Made by a program: the position numbers and the translations under genes
Source of the DNA: Lunularia cruciata
Lineage: Eukaryota; Streptophyta; Marchantiopsida; Lunulariales; Lunulariaceae
NCBI GenBank assembly: GCA_948567375.1
Contig: OX419761.1
Location: 13,616,243-13,680,242 of the forward strand
Direction of reading: 5' to 3'
Length of the DNA: 64,000 nucleotides
Shown here: positions 25,321 through 37,125 of the stretch, piece by piece
Layout: each line of letters opens with the position of its first letter
Numbering within the stretch: position 1 is the stretch's first letter
The notes under the pieces: generated by a model
Database searches by the model: none
Told to the model about the DNA's origin: nothing
Seen by the model: the letters and a program-made list of their open reading frames with translations, nothing else

Positions 25321-28300
25321 CATTCTATATTCCTGTGCAGAATTTGCACACTAAAGTAATAAAGAGACACTCAGAACGATGGTAAACAATCGAAAGACTC
25401 CGACTTCCGATACGGCAATTATATATTATTGTCCAGAATCTGCAGAAACGTAAATACCATACAGAACGTTCAATTTGATGGTAAAGAATGTAAAACAATC
25501 TAAATATATGTGTTTGATCTAGAATCAGACTACCTTGATAGGAAAACCCAATACCGTCCGGAAAGGGTCGAAATACTCCGAGCGCTCGAAATTACTGTGC
25601 AGAATCTGCAGAAAAGCAACAAGACGGAGTTAATTCTTCGTCAAGTCAACCGCAATCAAGCACTGTCGACGAGCATCAGACCGATTGGCATTGAGGAAGC
25701 CAGTCACCGTGGTTGATGAGACAGAAAGAAAGATGCTAAATAACTGCGTTAAAGGTCTAACTGTGTACAGAGCACCTGGCGTCATGACGTAGTTGTGCCA
25801 TCATCGACGGTTGTTATCTTGACCGCAACGGAAGGGGCCCCCTGTTGAGTTTACTCCACCGTAACCGGTACAGCTCACGCCGTACATGCATTACCGTGTA
25901 AGTACATACAATACGGTATTGCTTTGCAGTATGGTACATCTTTTAAAGCGATCCCATGAAGATCCTCTGAAGCAACTTAGAATTGGCATCGTCTCACAAA
26001 AATAAACTATCTCGGCACGAACTCTTTGCCTACACCACATAGTATGTAATATTTAAGGAGGTCAAAAGAAGTTGATAGCCCATACTAAACTTTTCCTTTA
26101 CATACGGTAAAGCAAAACATGGAGCTGTGTACAGTTAAGTTCTCGAAATTGAGCTGACATGATCAACCATAATCCTCGAAGTTGATCAACATCTGAAATG
26201 AACATTCAGAAAGATAGATTCTCTTTCAAGTGTAGACAACTGCATTTTCGTAATCAAAGATTGCTGACAGTCTCTTGAGATAGCCACACAACACGAAAGA
26301 AAGAGCATAGCAAACTGCTAGTCGGTGCTTTGCTACTGGACTCCTTACAGTAATAAGTATTCAGTTTCTTGTCTTCTATAACCAAGAAAACGTGCAGTAC
26401 AACTTTCTTTGATGTGAACCAAAGTAAAGGGTCAATCATTTGTTTAGATGTGCATACTGACTCAATGTTCAGAGGAATTTTCACAATCTCCACAATCTTC
26501 ACACTTCTGCGAGAACAACATCCCGTATGTTTGTTGTATGTTGAATACTCATCTTTCTGATCTGAGCGTACCTCTATTCATCGTCATCATCCCTGCATCT
26601 ATACAATTTAATCTGAAGCCAAAGCCAATGAGTTCGATCCTAATTTGCGTATGACGTGCGCTGCTGTGTGTTTCTTCCTCTTGTTTGTTGTTACTTCCAT
26701 GTAGTATACGCCATTAATCCGGAGACTTAACCAAAACATGTAGGAATTCCTCCCTCTTCAGTATTTAGTTATGTGAATACCGAGAAGTTAAATCAATGGA
26801 AGAAGTAGCACTCGGGTAGTAAATGGAACGCACTAAGTCGAGGAAGCATTACTCAGTCAATGCATTCAAGACTATTAAGTCGGAGGAGAACTCAATTGAA
26901 CAAGGATAAAAGATAAACAGTAGAGCAGTTTTACTTCACCATCAAATCGAAGAGCAGGAAGTCCAAGAAAACTCAACTGAACCAGGACAAGAGAAAATAT
27001 CATAGCATAAAAATTAAAGAGGAGTAAGTCGAAGGCGAACTCAACTAAACCTTAACAACAAACGGATGAAAGAGAGACAAAACAGCTTAATCAATACTGT
27101 AGTCCGTACAGCGTGCCACAACTCTCTGTCTCTTTCTCTCCTGGCTATAGAAACTCAATTAGTGTTACGCTAAGCATTAGAGTTAGAAACGTGTGCAAAC
27201 TCCTCCTCAATCAGTCTCTTCCTCACTTGTTGCTCATCCTCTTTGATCCCTTGATCGAAGGGGATGTTGATCGAACTCTGGTACTTTCCATGAGGAAATG
27301 TTTATGTTATACCTTCAAGTAATCACACCGAAGCACCTCTTTAAACTAATGGGAACCCTATACATGAGAGTACTGAAGGGCGAACATGATTAAACATTAA
27401 TGCTTTTACTTATTCAAGTTCGTATGAATTCCAGTACTTGCTTTGAGTCGGCAACTTCATATCACACAAAGTCAACACGAAGGTTTTGTTCGGATTACAA
27501 AATCGTGCGTAAAACAAAATATTTTGAAAGATCTTCATATTAAACACTATCAGTTGTGTTTATACTATCAGTTGTCTTTACATTGAACAAACTTCTAGTC
27601 TCTTCCAGTGAATCTTGTGTATGAGATATGTAAATCACATGCAGTGCTTTATCTTGAACATCTGTGGCATAGGGCCACTCTACCTAGGCAATAGCCAGCA
27701 AACGACCACTGCAAGTACCCAAACAAATCTCCATTTACAGATGTATACTAATTATAGTATTTTAACTACAGACAAATATGTGTCGTTTGAATATGTGTCC
27801 AAAATGAAGCATCAAGCACAGTATATTAGACATAAACGTGCGGAAACCATTTTGGAACTTTCAAGCTAGTAACTAGTAGCAAATACATTTGTGCACCCAC
27901 CTAGGATTTCTCAAGTCCATAAAAACTCGGGAAAGCTCAATTTTGCTTAACTTAATCCATGTTAAGCAAATTAATTCATCTATTATACATCTGAGAAGTA
28001 AGATTGGAACATGTCATAGTATGGCTGGTGCCCATGTAAAGTGGCCCTTATATTCTGATATACTTTCATCATTAATCAATACTATTAACCATCTTAGACA
28101 TTGTTTTCTTACTGGGAAATACATATCTCACGAGGAACAAATATTTTAAAGAGTTGCTCTATATTTCATACTCTCAAGAATGTAGATTGCTCTTCGTTCA
28201 GATATTAGCTTTATAACTCAAGTTATTGAGCAGACACTTACTACATCTTCTTATACTGCAGAAAGTTATTGATTGAGATTATTTGCTAACTTGAGTGATC

Positions 28301-30575
28301 ATTGGGAATAATGCATGGACAAGTTGATGTTGATGTTGATCTTATCCAACTTTTTTTTCCCACAAGTTTGTTGTTAGTATAAACGATTTTGAAATGTTTT
28401 ACTGTATGTTATATATCTTACTATCACCACATAGGCCAATCTATTTACCAATATAGTCCAATTAGGATTATTTCAAACTGAGGCCCATAAACCCCATAAA
28501 ACAAGCACGCACTTGACACTTTATGAGACAACTTTGCCTCTTTACGTCCATTTCTGGCAAGTCCTGTTGACTGCCTCCGTTAACGGCACTATTGTCCGTC
28601 CTTCCGGTAAGGCGTTTTGTACGTTGAGTGGATCGGTAACCAGAACATGCCTCGCACTGCGTCAACGTCCGTGACGAAGTACGTTGAGTGTACGGCTTTA
28701 CTTCAGCCGATCCTTACGCTAAGTCCGCCTTTGAGACCTGCGAGGGACGTTGTCTCTAACCCTGTCTGCAAATCTGTCTTTGGCTTCGACATCGACGTAA
28801 CTTGTCGTTTTAGTCTCTTGGTCTGTTCGCGTGACCTTTGGCCTCCAACTGAAGGCAAGTCCAACTCTCTCGGGGCTAATTACGTAAGTGTGCTTGGCGT
28901 GTTCTTCACCACGATATTGGCGAGAGTAGCTACTCGGTTGCTTCGAGGTAATGGAAGTACTGTAACTTGTGTGAAGAGGACGTCCCTGCAGTCTATACAG
29001 CCTGCACCATTTGTCATTGTAGCGACCTTCTGTACAGGGCACGATGTTCACTTATGAATCTCCATCTTTTTGAGTCCAAAAGCTTTTCTCTTACCTACTC
29101 CTTCCCTTCCTTGGTGAGTGTCTACTCTCAATTCCATGGTCACCATAGTTCAAAGTGTTTCTCACCGATACCATCGTTAATTCTAGATGTTATTCAACTG
29201 TTTGTTAGTTTAGAGAAGCAATTTTATATTTGGCATGAGTTGTGCTTGAGATTCGATCGGATCGGATTCTAATAGAATAAAAATAGTACTGATTCTCTCG
29301 AAATTTGTTGATACGCCAGCAACTTTAGAGGGAACAGGGGGTAATATATACGGTCACAACAACGGGTAATTGCTCAATTCCCACTAATCTTCTCTCTCAA
29401 GTTCTAGTTATTTACTCAAACTCAGAGGGATAAAGTTTTGTCAATAGAATCGATCTGTGCGATCATTGCTAATTGACATATTGAAACAGACGTCAACAAG
29501 CCATTGCAAGATGAATTGAACCGAAGCCCAGGCTTGACTGATAAGCTCAAGGATCTTTCCAGTTACGGCGTTTATCTACGAAACAAACCCCTACGAAAAC
29601 ACAAAACTATTTTGTCCTCAAAACTTCATACACAACCACGTGCTTGAGTGAAACACCAATAACAATTGTGGATATGGAAGAGATGACAAAACCGAATGTC
29701 CAAGACAAAACTACAACAGAAAGAAATAATATATTTCTAAAGTTCGACAAATTGTAAAAGAACCAAGATGGTGTTTATGTTTTTCAATCTACGCAACTGA
29801 GACGATAGGGGGTTTCACTTTAAGATTTCGGCGTCCTTAAATATAAATTTATTTGGAGATCTACGGACATCCTGTACAGGATGTGGAAAGGGTACCTGAA
29901 TCTCACGTAACCCAGTAAAACTTTAGCGGTCATATTTTCATGACCCATGAAATCTTACGAATCACGGGATGTCTCTTAGACTATAAGACCAGAAAAGTAA
30001 GCCAAAATTTACATTACGAAGAACAGGAAGTCCAAACCCTAAAATTTCACAGACCCATTCCTAAATAGCCTTGATTACGTTTGCGGACTCGTCTAACAAT
30101 TTACAAAAAGTAGAAATACGATAAGCTTATTAGGATTAGCCTACCTCCCGTAAATTCTAGAAGTGGAAATCCCCAATGAGCACCGAGAGAGTGCAGAACT
30201 AAACAGCGGATGCAAAATGAGGGCAACGCATGAGAGCAAAGCTAACTAAGTGAAATCAACTATAAAAGAAGGACCCATAAATCTAAACCCGCCCAAGCTA
30301 ACTACAGACGAAACCTTTATAATCTGATATGGAGAAGAACAATGTAATGGTGGTCAGATAGAAACTATGTTTTACTCCAGTATATTCTGCGACCCAATCA
30401 TTGTCGAACGTGGTTGAGCATGCGAGGGCCTCGGGTTGAAAAGAAGTTTGTCCTCTGATACTTTTTGGTCGCCAATATATTCACGTTAGTCCGTTCTAGC
30501 GGCAGCTTGGTACTTCAACCATCGTTCATTCCAAAAGGTAAAGTGAGCAGTTGAGATATTGCTGATGATTCAAAA
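25321..30575. other. Long gene-poor interval with weak repeats
   Basis: No gene recognised in 5 kb. A degenerate repeat of TGTGCAGAATCTGCAGAAA-like strings occurs at about 25335, 25428 and 25592. A degenerate 70-90 bp repeat containing GAACTCAAxTGAAC occurs at about 26885, 26965 and 27030. An open frame at 28617-29057 (plus) coincides with an equally open minus frame and shows no domain; around it TACGTTGAGTG occurs twice, about 60 bp apart. A perfect 18-bp palindrome lies at 29867-29884. Confidence 0.4.
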
Positions 30576-30860
30576 CTAGACAAATCGAACCTTTCGAGCT
30601 TCTGCAAAAGTTTGAATTTTTGTAGTGTATACAAGGTCTGGAAAAGCGTCCAGCCATGCATCAAGCACATGGTTGTAGATATAGTCGTCTTCACAGTAGA
30701 CTTTAATTTGAGAGGTCAAAAAGCCTTCGCAAACCGTATTAAAGATCCAAGTCCCCTGGAAAAGGCTATTAAAGATTTTCCTCTTCCCTTTCATCAGCTC
30801 ATATGACTTATTGTAGGTTGTCAATTGTTCCTCCTCCTGCACATGGGAATTTGTCTCCAT
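30576..30860 (-). other. Unassigned 94-codon open frame
   Basis: An ATG-initiated minus-strand frame whose composition looks protein-like (charged N-terminus VQEEEQLTTYNKSYEL, then aromatic-rich YCEDDYIYNHVLDAWLDAFP). I do not recognise a family. It could be an exon, a relic of a transposon gene, or chance. No neighbouring exon was found. Confidence 0.25.
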
Positions 30861-33240
30861 GTCTTTAGTTCAGCCTTTAGGAATTGTTCTCTTACTAAAT
30901 CTCGTGGTAAGGTCACCGTCCCTGATGACGACTCTAATTAGGAAACAGTGGAGTGAACGCATGATAGAAACCTGAGGCGGAGATATCAAAATTTATCGGT
31001 TGTTCACTTCTGTGGGTGAAAAGAATTATTGTGAAAGAATCTTCTCATTGATCAGTTAAAGACTAGGTGATGAATAGTTAAAGACTTGGTGATGAATGAG
31101 ACATGTAGCTGTGCGTTCAATATCAACGTCGTCTTTTGTTGCGTGATGAGTTCAGCAGTAGGGTTCTGAAACGACGAATAGCATTTGGGATCAATGTAAA
31201 TGCGTCATATCCTATCACCTGCACAATTTATAATATGTTGATGCTCAGTGTGTACCCCAGAGCAAGAGAGAGAGAAAGAAAGAAAGAGGATACACCATTT
31301 CGTCCCGATTATTTCTCACTCCGAATCCTTGCAACACGAATCCGTGGGGACTGCTAAATCTGACAAGTTGAATGGCAAGAGATCGGAGAATTTCACTTCT
31401 TTCCCGGTAGCTTTGTGGCCACTGTTTTAGACATCACCTTCTGAAACTTTGTCTCCACGTTGCAACCAATAGTCTTCTCATTTAACATGTTGTGGTGTAA
31501 GAACCATGTAATGTCTGTTTTCTACGTTGTCAAATTGCCTATGATCTTCCGCTTCTTTACGATGCAAAATTAACGTATTCTTAGCCAAGATAAGATGCTG
31601 ATGGGAATCAGACGATTCTCACATTTGAAACGAATTAGAAAGTAATTTAGAAATGCAATACAAAACCGTGGAGGAATGAAGGGTGGAGTGCATGCATCTA
31701 GGTATAACAATAATAGTGGCTCTACTTGTATCGTGAGCTGACCACTTAATACATCGACTTTTTCAACATATACTCACAATTGCCAAGGTTTATCCACCTG
31801 GATTTCTTTCAATCCCTAGTTCATGTACTTCTCCTATACCAATATAGAGAGTACCTTATAGAACTACTCCTCTATGGAGGATGGTCCGCCACTTGTCCCC
31901 CTTATCCCTCATCCTCATGTCATGGAAACTCCACACCCTCCTTCCACCTTGGACCCTTTTCCCACCCCTAAAGTATCATTCAGATCTTCCTCCTACTCCT
32001 ACCACTCCCGCCACCCCACAAGATCATTCTCCTCCACTTGGGTATTCAACACATCCTTATATCCCACCCCATCAACATCCCACATAGTATTGATTGGATT
32101 GTCCATGGGTAGGTATTGGCCTAGCATAGCACCAAGTGAGATCTTGTTGTTTGTGTACATGGGTGAAGGCCACCTCTACCCTCAACTCATAATCTTGGTT
32201 ACACTCTTTGGACCCTCTCCAAGCATTCCTACTAGGTTTGCTGCAAGTGTGGATGTATATTATGATCCCTATGCTTTTACATCTTTTCATTGGATCCACA
32301 TTCTCCCTCTTACTATGTGTTATTTTTGTTGATGACCACGGGATAGATGTCTCCACTTGACATTATTGGTCCTTTTTCCCCAATGGACATTACTCCTTCT
32401 AGGCCATAGAAGGTGTTTCGGGACATCAAGAGATTACTTTCAGGATTCATAGGTTCTTGAGAGGAGATTGCACAGCCTTCCTAGAGGAGTAGGCCTAGGA
32501 CACAACCAAGTAGATTATCCTACATAGCTCCATGCACTACCTCCAAATCATCATTGCCTCCATCACTCCCTGATGTTAGGTTAGGTAAGGGAGTACAAGG
32601 AGGCAACCCATATGCTCTCCCCAATATCCTTATGGCCAATGCTCTTCTCCTTTCACACTTTATCAAAGTTATAGACCTTATCTCCACCCAACATTGAGGA
32701 CCTTCCCTCATTCCTCTATGATTATTAGCCAAATGAGGAATAATAATTTATAGAATCTTGCTTTGCCCATGCAATTTGTAAATGCAAGGTTTGGAGTCCA
32801 TGCATGGTATTCACGTCCTTTGACCTCCCACCAAGATTCCAAAACCTCCCATAGGTGGGTTGAGAGTTTTAGGCTCTCCTTTTAAACAAGAGGATTTTTG
32901 TAGTTTGGTCATATCATAAACCTTAGTATAAGCCATAACCCATGCTCACCTCCTCCCTTGGTTGGGGAATACCCAAGTGGCCTGATCCATTCTTACTTGG
33001 TGTTACCTCCATTGGGCCTTACATTTGGCATATGCATTCTTGTCAATAATGGCATTGTTGTCATATTTGCAAATATTTGATTGTATTATCCTCTATACTT
33101 CTCCACCCTATTAGGGTCATGTATGCTACTACCGTTATCATATGAGTCGTGCATGCAACATATAGCTCTCCTTATACTCATGTGCAAGAGGCCACAACAT
33201 TGGTAGCATATATCAAAGACGGGTTCTAGTAGTCCTTTGT
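30861..33240. other. Interval with purine microsatellite and transposon-like debris
   Basis: A GA/GAAA-rich microsatellite lies at about 31261-31290. From about 31870 a plus frame is very Pro/Ser/Thr-rich (PHPPSTLDPFPTP) because the DNA is CCT/CCA-rich, and this resembles the low-complexity spacers of retroelement polyproteins. From about 32000 onward the base composition matches the retroelement-rich right arm, and I take it as undefined retroelement debris. Confidence 0.3.
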
Positions 33241-33690
33241 TGTGATACCATTAGCTAGACAAATTATCTAGAGGGAGAAATTGGCTTGTAATATCTTTAG
33301 GGATGTTATACACAATTTCCAAGTATATCAGATAAAGGTGTCACCAAAAGAGAACTTTCACAAATAGGATTGAGGCCAAAAACACACCAAAAATTTCAAA
33401 GTCAATTTTAGAGGCCTAAACAAATGAATTAGGCCTCAAAAAATAGAAGTTTTCACTCCCCAAGGAGAGAAGGCTTGTCTACTCCTTCACTTTTTCTTTT
33501 TGAGATCTTTCCAACAATACCCGTTCCATACTATGTTGAGCTTTCTACAAGAAAATTCCCAAAAAATTCCCTATGGTCAAACTTATTTGACCAACCAGAT
33601 GGGACTCAAGCTTACATGTCACCAACCCATGGATCTAATCTAAAGGTGTAGCTTGAAAACATATCATCTATCCATGTATTTGATACAAGC
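33241..33690 (+). mobile_element. LTR family B, truncated copy
   Basis: Starts TGTGATACCATTAGCTAGAC, matching the 5' end of the family B LTR at 56815, and stays similar through GGCCTAAACxxATGAATTAG, GACCAACCAGATxGGAC and ACATGTCACC to about 33690. The 3' third of the LTR is absent. It is clearly older and more diverged than the two full-length copies. Confidence 0.75.
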
Positions 33691-33809
33691 AGATTTTAAT
33701 GAGTGAATATACACTCATACATTTACTAGCATCCTCACTAAAGCATCTCTACCTTATAGAGGTAAGATCCTCTCTTGTGAAGGAGAAAGGCTTTAGATTT
33801 TGGATCCAA

Positions 33810-34097
33810 GCTTCACCCTTGATTGAAATTTTCCAATTTATTTTTAAGGAATTTACCACAACACTATTGTTGAGGTTGGGTCTCCCACATCCAACTCCCA
33901 TAGAGTCGCCAAAACCAATATGCATGTGGTTCTTTATTTGACATACAAGGGGTCCACTTTTTACAATGTTTAGTAGATGGGAAACCCACTAGAGTCCATG
34001 ATGTAACTTGTGATACAATCCTATATATCTTACAAGCTACATGGAACTAGATTCAAATTGAGCAATAGTTAGATCTATTATGACCACCTATCTGTCG
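33810..34097 (+). repeat. Repeat C, copy 1
   Basis: About 288 bp, direct-oriented match to 47476-47765: both begin GCTTCACCCTTGATTGA and share CTCCCACATCCAA, GTGGTTC, AGAGTCCATGAT, CAGATTGAGCAAT-like and GACCACCTAT blocks. Here the similarity stops exactly where the family A LTR begins at 34098. The second copy continues further. It is probably part of another retroelement, since it leads into decayed coding sequence in copy 2. Confidence 0.7.
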
Positions 34098-34591
34098 TGT
34101 AACAAATATGGAGTTTACAGATAAGTTAGTCAAGACTAAGGAATAAATAAGCCAAGAGGTATAAGAATAATCTAGAAGCATCTAGGAAGCTACTTGGTAC
34201 CTTCCAAGTGTTGGGTAATGTGCATACCAAGTGGTAACTTCTAGGAGGAATCTTTTTGGGAAGTTTCCGGACTAGCTTAGCTTGCACACCAAGTACATAG
34301 CTTCTAGAAAGAAGCTCATAGGGAAGCTTCTAACTAGCTTAGCTTGCAAGCCAAGTAGAAAATTTCTAGAAGGAAGCTTCTTGAGAAACTTCCCAATTAA
34401 CTTAACTTGCACTCCAAGAAGGCAACTTTTAGGAAACTTCTTGAGAAGCTTCTCAAGAGCCTTGTATGAACCCTGTAAATACCAAAGTCCAAGCTCATGC
34501 TAGGCATTCATAGTTTCACTCATTCAAGTGTCTCAATATGATCTTTCACTTCAGTCTTCCATTCTCCTATTTCTTTCCTTGGTCTTTTACA
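34098..34591 (+). repeat. LTR of family A (5' LTR)
   Basis: About 494 bp with TG...CA ends (TGTAACAAATATGG to GGTCTTTTACA). It contains repeated AAGCTTCTxGxGAAxCTTC strings and a CTGTAAATACCAAAG region that aligns with TATA-like CTATAAATACCAAA in the LTR at 60917. Related copies are at 43313-43690 (minus), 54194 (fragment, minus), 56586-57754 (minus, interrupted) and 60917-61298 (plus). Confidence 0.85.
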
Positions 34592-37125
34592 TTGAATTCA
34601 AGTAGGAATGGGATGGATAGAATTTATGGATCACCAAATCCATTTTTGCCATACCATTGGGATTTTCATTTCTATGTACTACTCAAGCATCATTTCACAC
34701 AATTTATCATCTCACATTTTGGGCATAAATTTTTGAATGCGATCACCTTGCCTAATGAACCTTTGGTACTTCCAATTGTAACTTATGGAGAATGGTGGAT
34801 GTGATGCATCTATGTGTTAGCTTATATAAATTGTAGATATTTTGATAGAGTAGTAGCCATGGCCACAATACCCAAAGTTATCATTGCTATGTAGTAACAA
34901 ATTGAGCACCTTACTAGATTGTTGGAGGAATAAGACCATCAATAACAAGAGCACGTAAAGAGAGCACCAATTTCAGAAGGAGAAAAGCAAATCCAATTCC
35001 AAGGTATTTGAAGGCAAGAATCTCTCAAGCACAATGGAGAATTTTGTGTTTGACTGCAAATGTTATTTTAAAGTCACAAATCTTCAAGATGAACAAAAAC
35101 AAATTGTCTTGGCTTCAAGCCAATTGGATGGAGTGGCAAAACTATGGTGGCGGTTCTAAGTGGAGCAAGCTGAACAGCAAATTGTTGCACCAATCTTGAC
35201 ATGGAGAGAATTCAAGAGTGCAATAATTGGTTGATTCTAAGCTATAAATGCCACACAAGCTACACAAGATAGGTTAGTAGAGTTGAAACAAATTGGCTTT
35301 GTAAGAAACTATATCACCTAATTCAAAAACATCCTTATGCAAATTCTGGATATAATAGAAGGTAAAACTCTTGATCAATTTGTGAGGCACTTGAAGTCAC
35401 ATACCAAATTGAAAATGACCATGCGAGAGCTCAAAGACTTGGAAGAAGCCATGCAATTGGTTGAGCACTTTGATTCCTTTGTTGCAAACAACTTGGTCTT
35501 GACCTTGACCTCGACCTTCACCTTCACCAAACATGCCCACACACTACATACAAGTGGAGGAGAAAACATCAATGGAGATTGATGCCATCTAATAGAAATA
35601 ACTTAGCCCTGCAGATAAGGAAAGATTATGACAAAATAGTGGCTGTTTTTATTATTGCTAAATTGGGTATCGCATTGCTGAATGTCTACTCAAGAATGGA
35701 CAACCCCAACAAATAGCCCAAATGGAGTTCATGGAGGGCAATGGTCAAGGAAACAAGGAATCCCAATAGGAGAACTCAAGCCATCTAATAGGAACTTGAT
35801 TAGTTTAAATGGGATTGAAGGCTAAGCATATGCAAGTTTGCTTCACTTGCAAGGTATGATATCTTATCATGGGTGTAGGATTTTGGTTGATTTAGGGAGC
35901 TAAAAAATTGCATGTTCATGCAATTAGCAAAGGAATTAAGTATTCCTATCAAGCTAGTAAATGGAAGTAGATTGATGATGGCAGATGGTAGAAAGGGCTC
36001 TACATTTCATACCTCACAACCTTTTAAATTTAGGATTGAAAAGGAGTATTTGGAGTGTATGAGGTTTGTAGTGGCACCTCTACACTATGATATCATTCTT
36101 GGTTTGCCTTGGCTTGAAAGTCATAAGGTTCAATTTGATTGGAACCAATGACAAATTCAAATACAACACCAAGGTAGGAATTACCGATTAGGTTGTCTGG
36201 CACCTTTGAGCAAGACACCTAAGAATAATCAGTCTTAATATGGGTAGTTTGTCAATAGAGTAGTCACAGAGCAAGCTTTGGAGGAACATAAAACTATTTT
36301 CATGGTGTGGATCAAGTCGATTGCACATGGAGAATCTAAGGAGGGCCAAAAGTCTCATCAAGCAATGGTTGATCAAATAGTTCAAGAGTTTGTAGATGTG
36401 TTTTCAAATGGTCTGCCAAAGGGATCACCCTCCGGTTGTGGTATGCCTTTCAAGATTGAGTTATTGCCATGAAGTACTCTAGTGAGTATATCAATCTATC
36501 GACTCTCATTAAAGGCGTTGGATAAGCTTTGAAAAACATTGACAGAATTGATGGAGAAGGATTTCATACGACATAGTACATCTCCTTGGGGAGCACCGGT
36601 GCTATTTTCTCCAAAGAAGGATGGAGGACTTTGCTTCTATATTGATTATTGTGGCCTCAACAAACAAAAAGTGAAGAATGCATATCCCTTGCCTTGAATT
36701 GATGACTTGCTAGATCAATTGAGTAGAGCACAATATCTCCAAGTTCGATCTTTGAAGCGGCTATTGGCAGATTCCCATTGATAGAGAGGATGTGCAAAAG
36801 ACTACTTTTCACACTTGGTATGGGTTATTTGAGTAGAGAGTTCTACCTTTTGGGCTCACTTTTGGGCTCCAACAATCTTCATGGATCATATGCATCAGGT
36901 GTTGGATGGGTTATTGAATCTATATGTGATGGTATTCTTGGATGATATTTTAATCTATAGCAAGATAGAGGCAGAACACACAAATCATGGACAAGAAGTC
37001 CTAAGACGACTACGTCAATAGAAGTTTTATTACAACAAGTCAAAGTGTACCTTTTGGCAAAAGAAAGTTACCTTCATGGGTCACAAGATCTCGTTGGAGG
37101 GGATCAAGCTGGAGCTCTCTATCAC
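34098..37125 (+). mobile_element. Ty3/gypsy family A (chromovirus-type), 5' LTR plus partial gag-pol
   Basis: Fossil element, plus orientation: 5' LTR (34098-34591), gag (about 34960-35580), aspartic protease (about 35860-36150, around the conserved LGLPW string) and reverse transcriptase start (about 36390-37110). Sequence after 37125 no longer belongs to it, so RNase H, integrase and the 3' LTR are missing. It is broken, with several interruptions, and looks old. The closest relative in the window is the minus copy at 43313-47470. It was inserted into repeat C at 34097/34098. Confidence 0.85.

Noticed and set aside
28617-29057. 146-codon open frame as a gene
   Set aside because: An almost equally long minus-strand frame covers the same DNA, and neither shows a known motif.
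31874-32332. Proline-rich protein gene
   Set aside because: The Pro/Ser/Thr richness follows from CCT/CCA-rich low-complexity DNA; no signal peptide or regular repeat unit.
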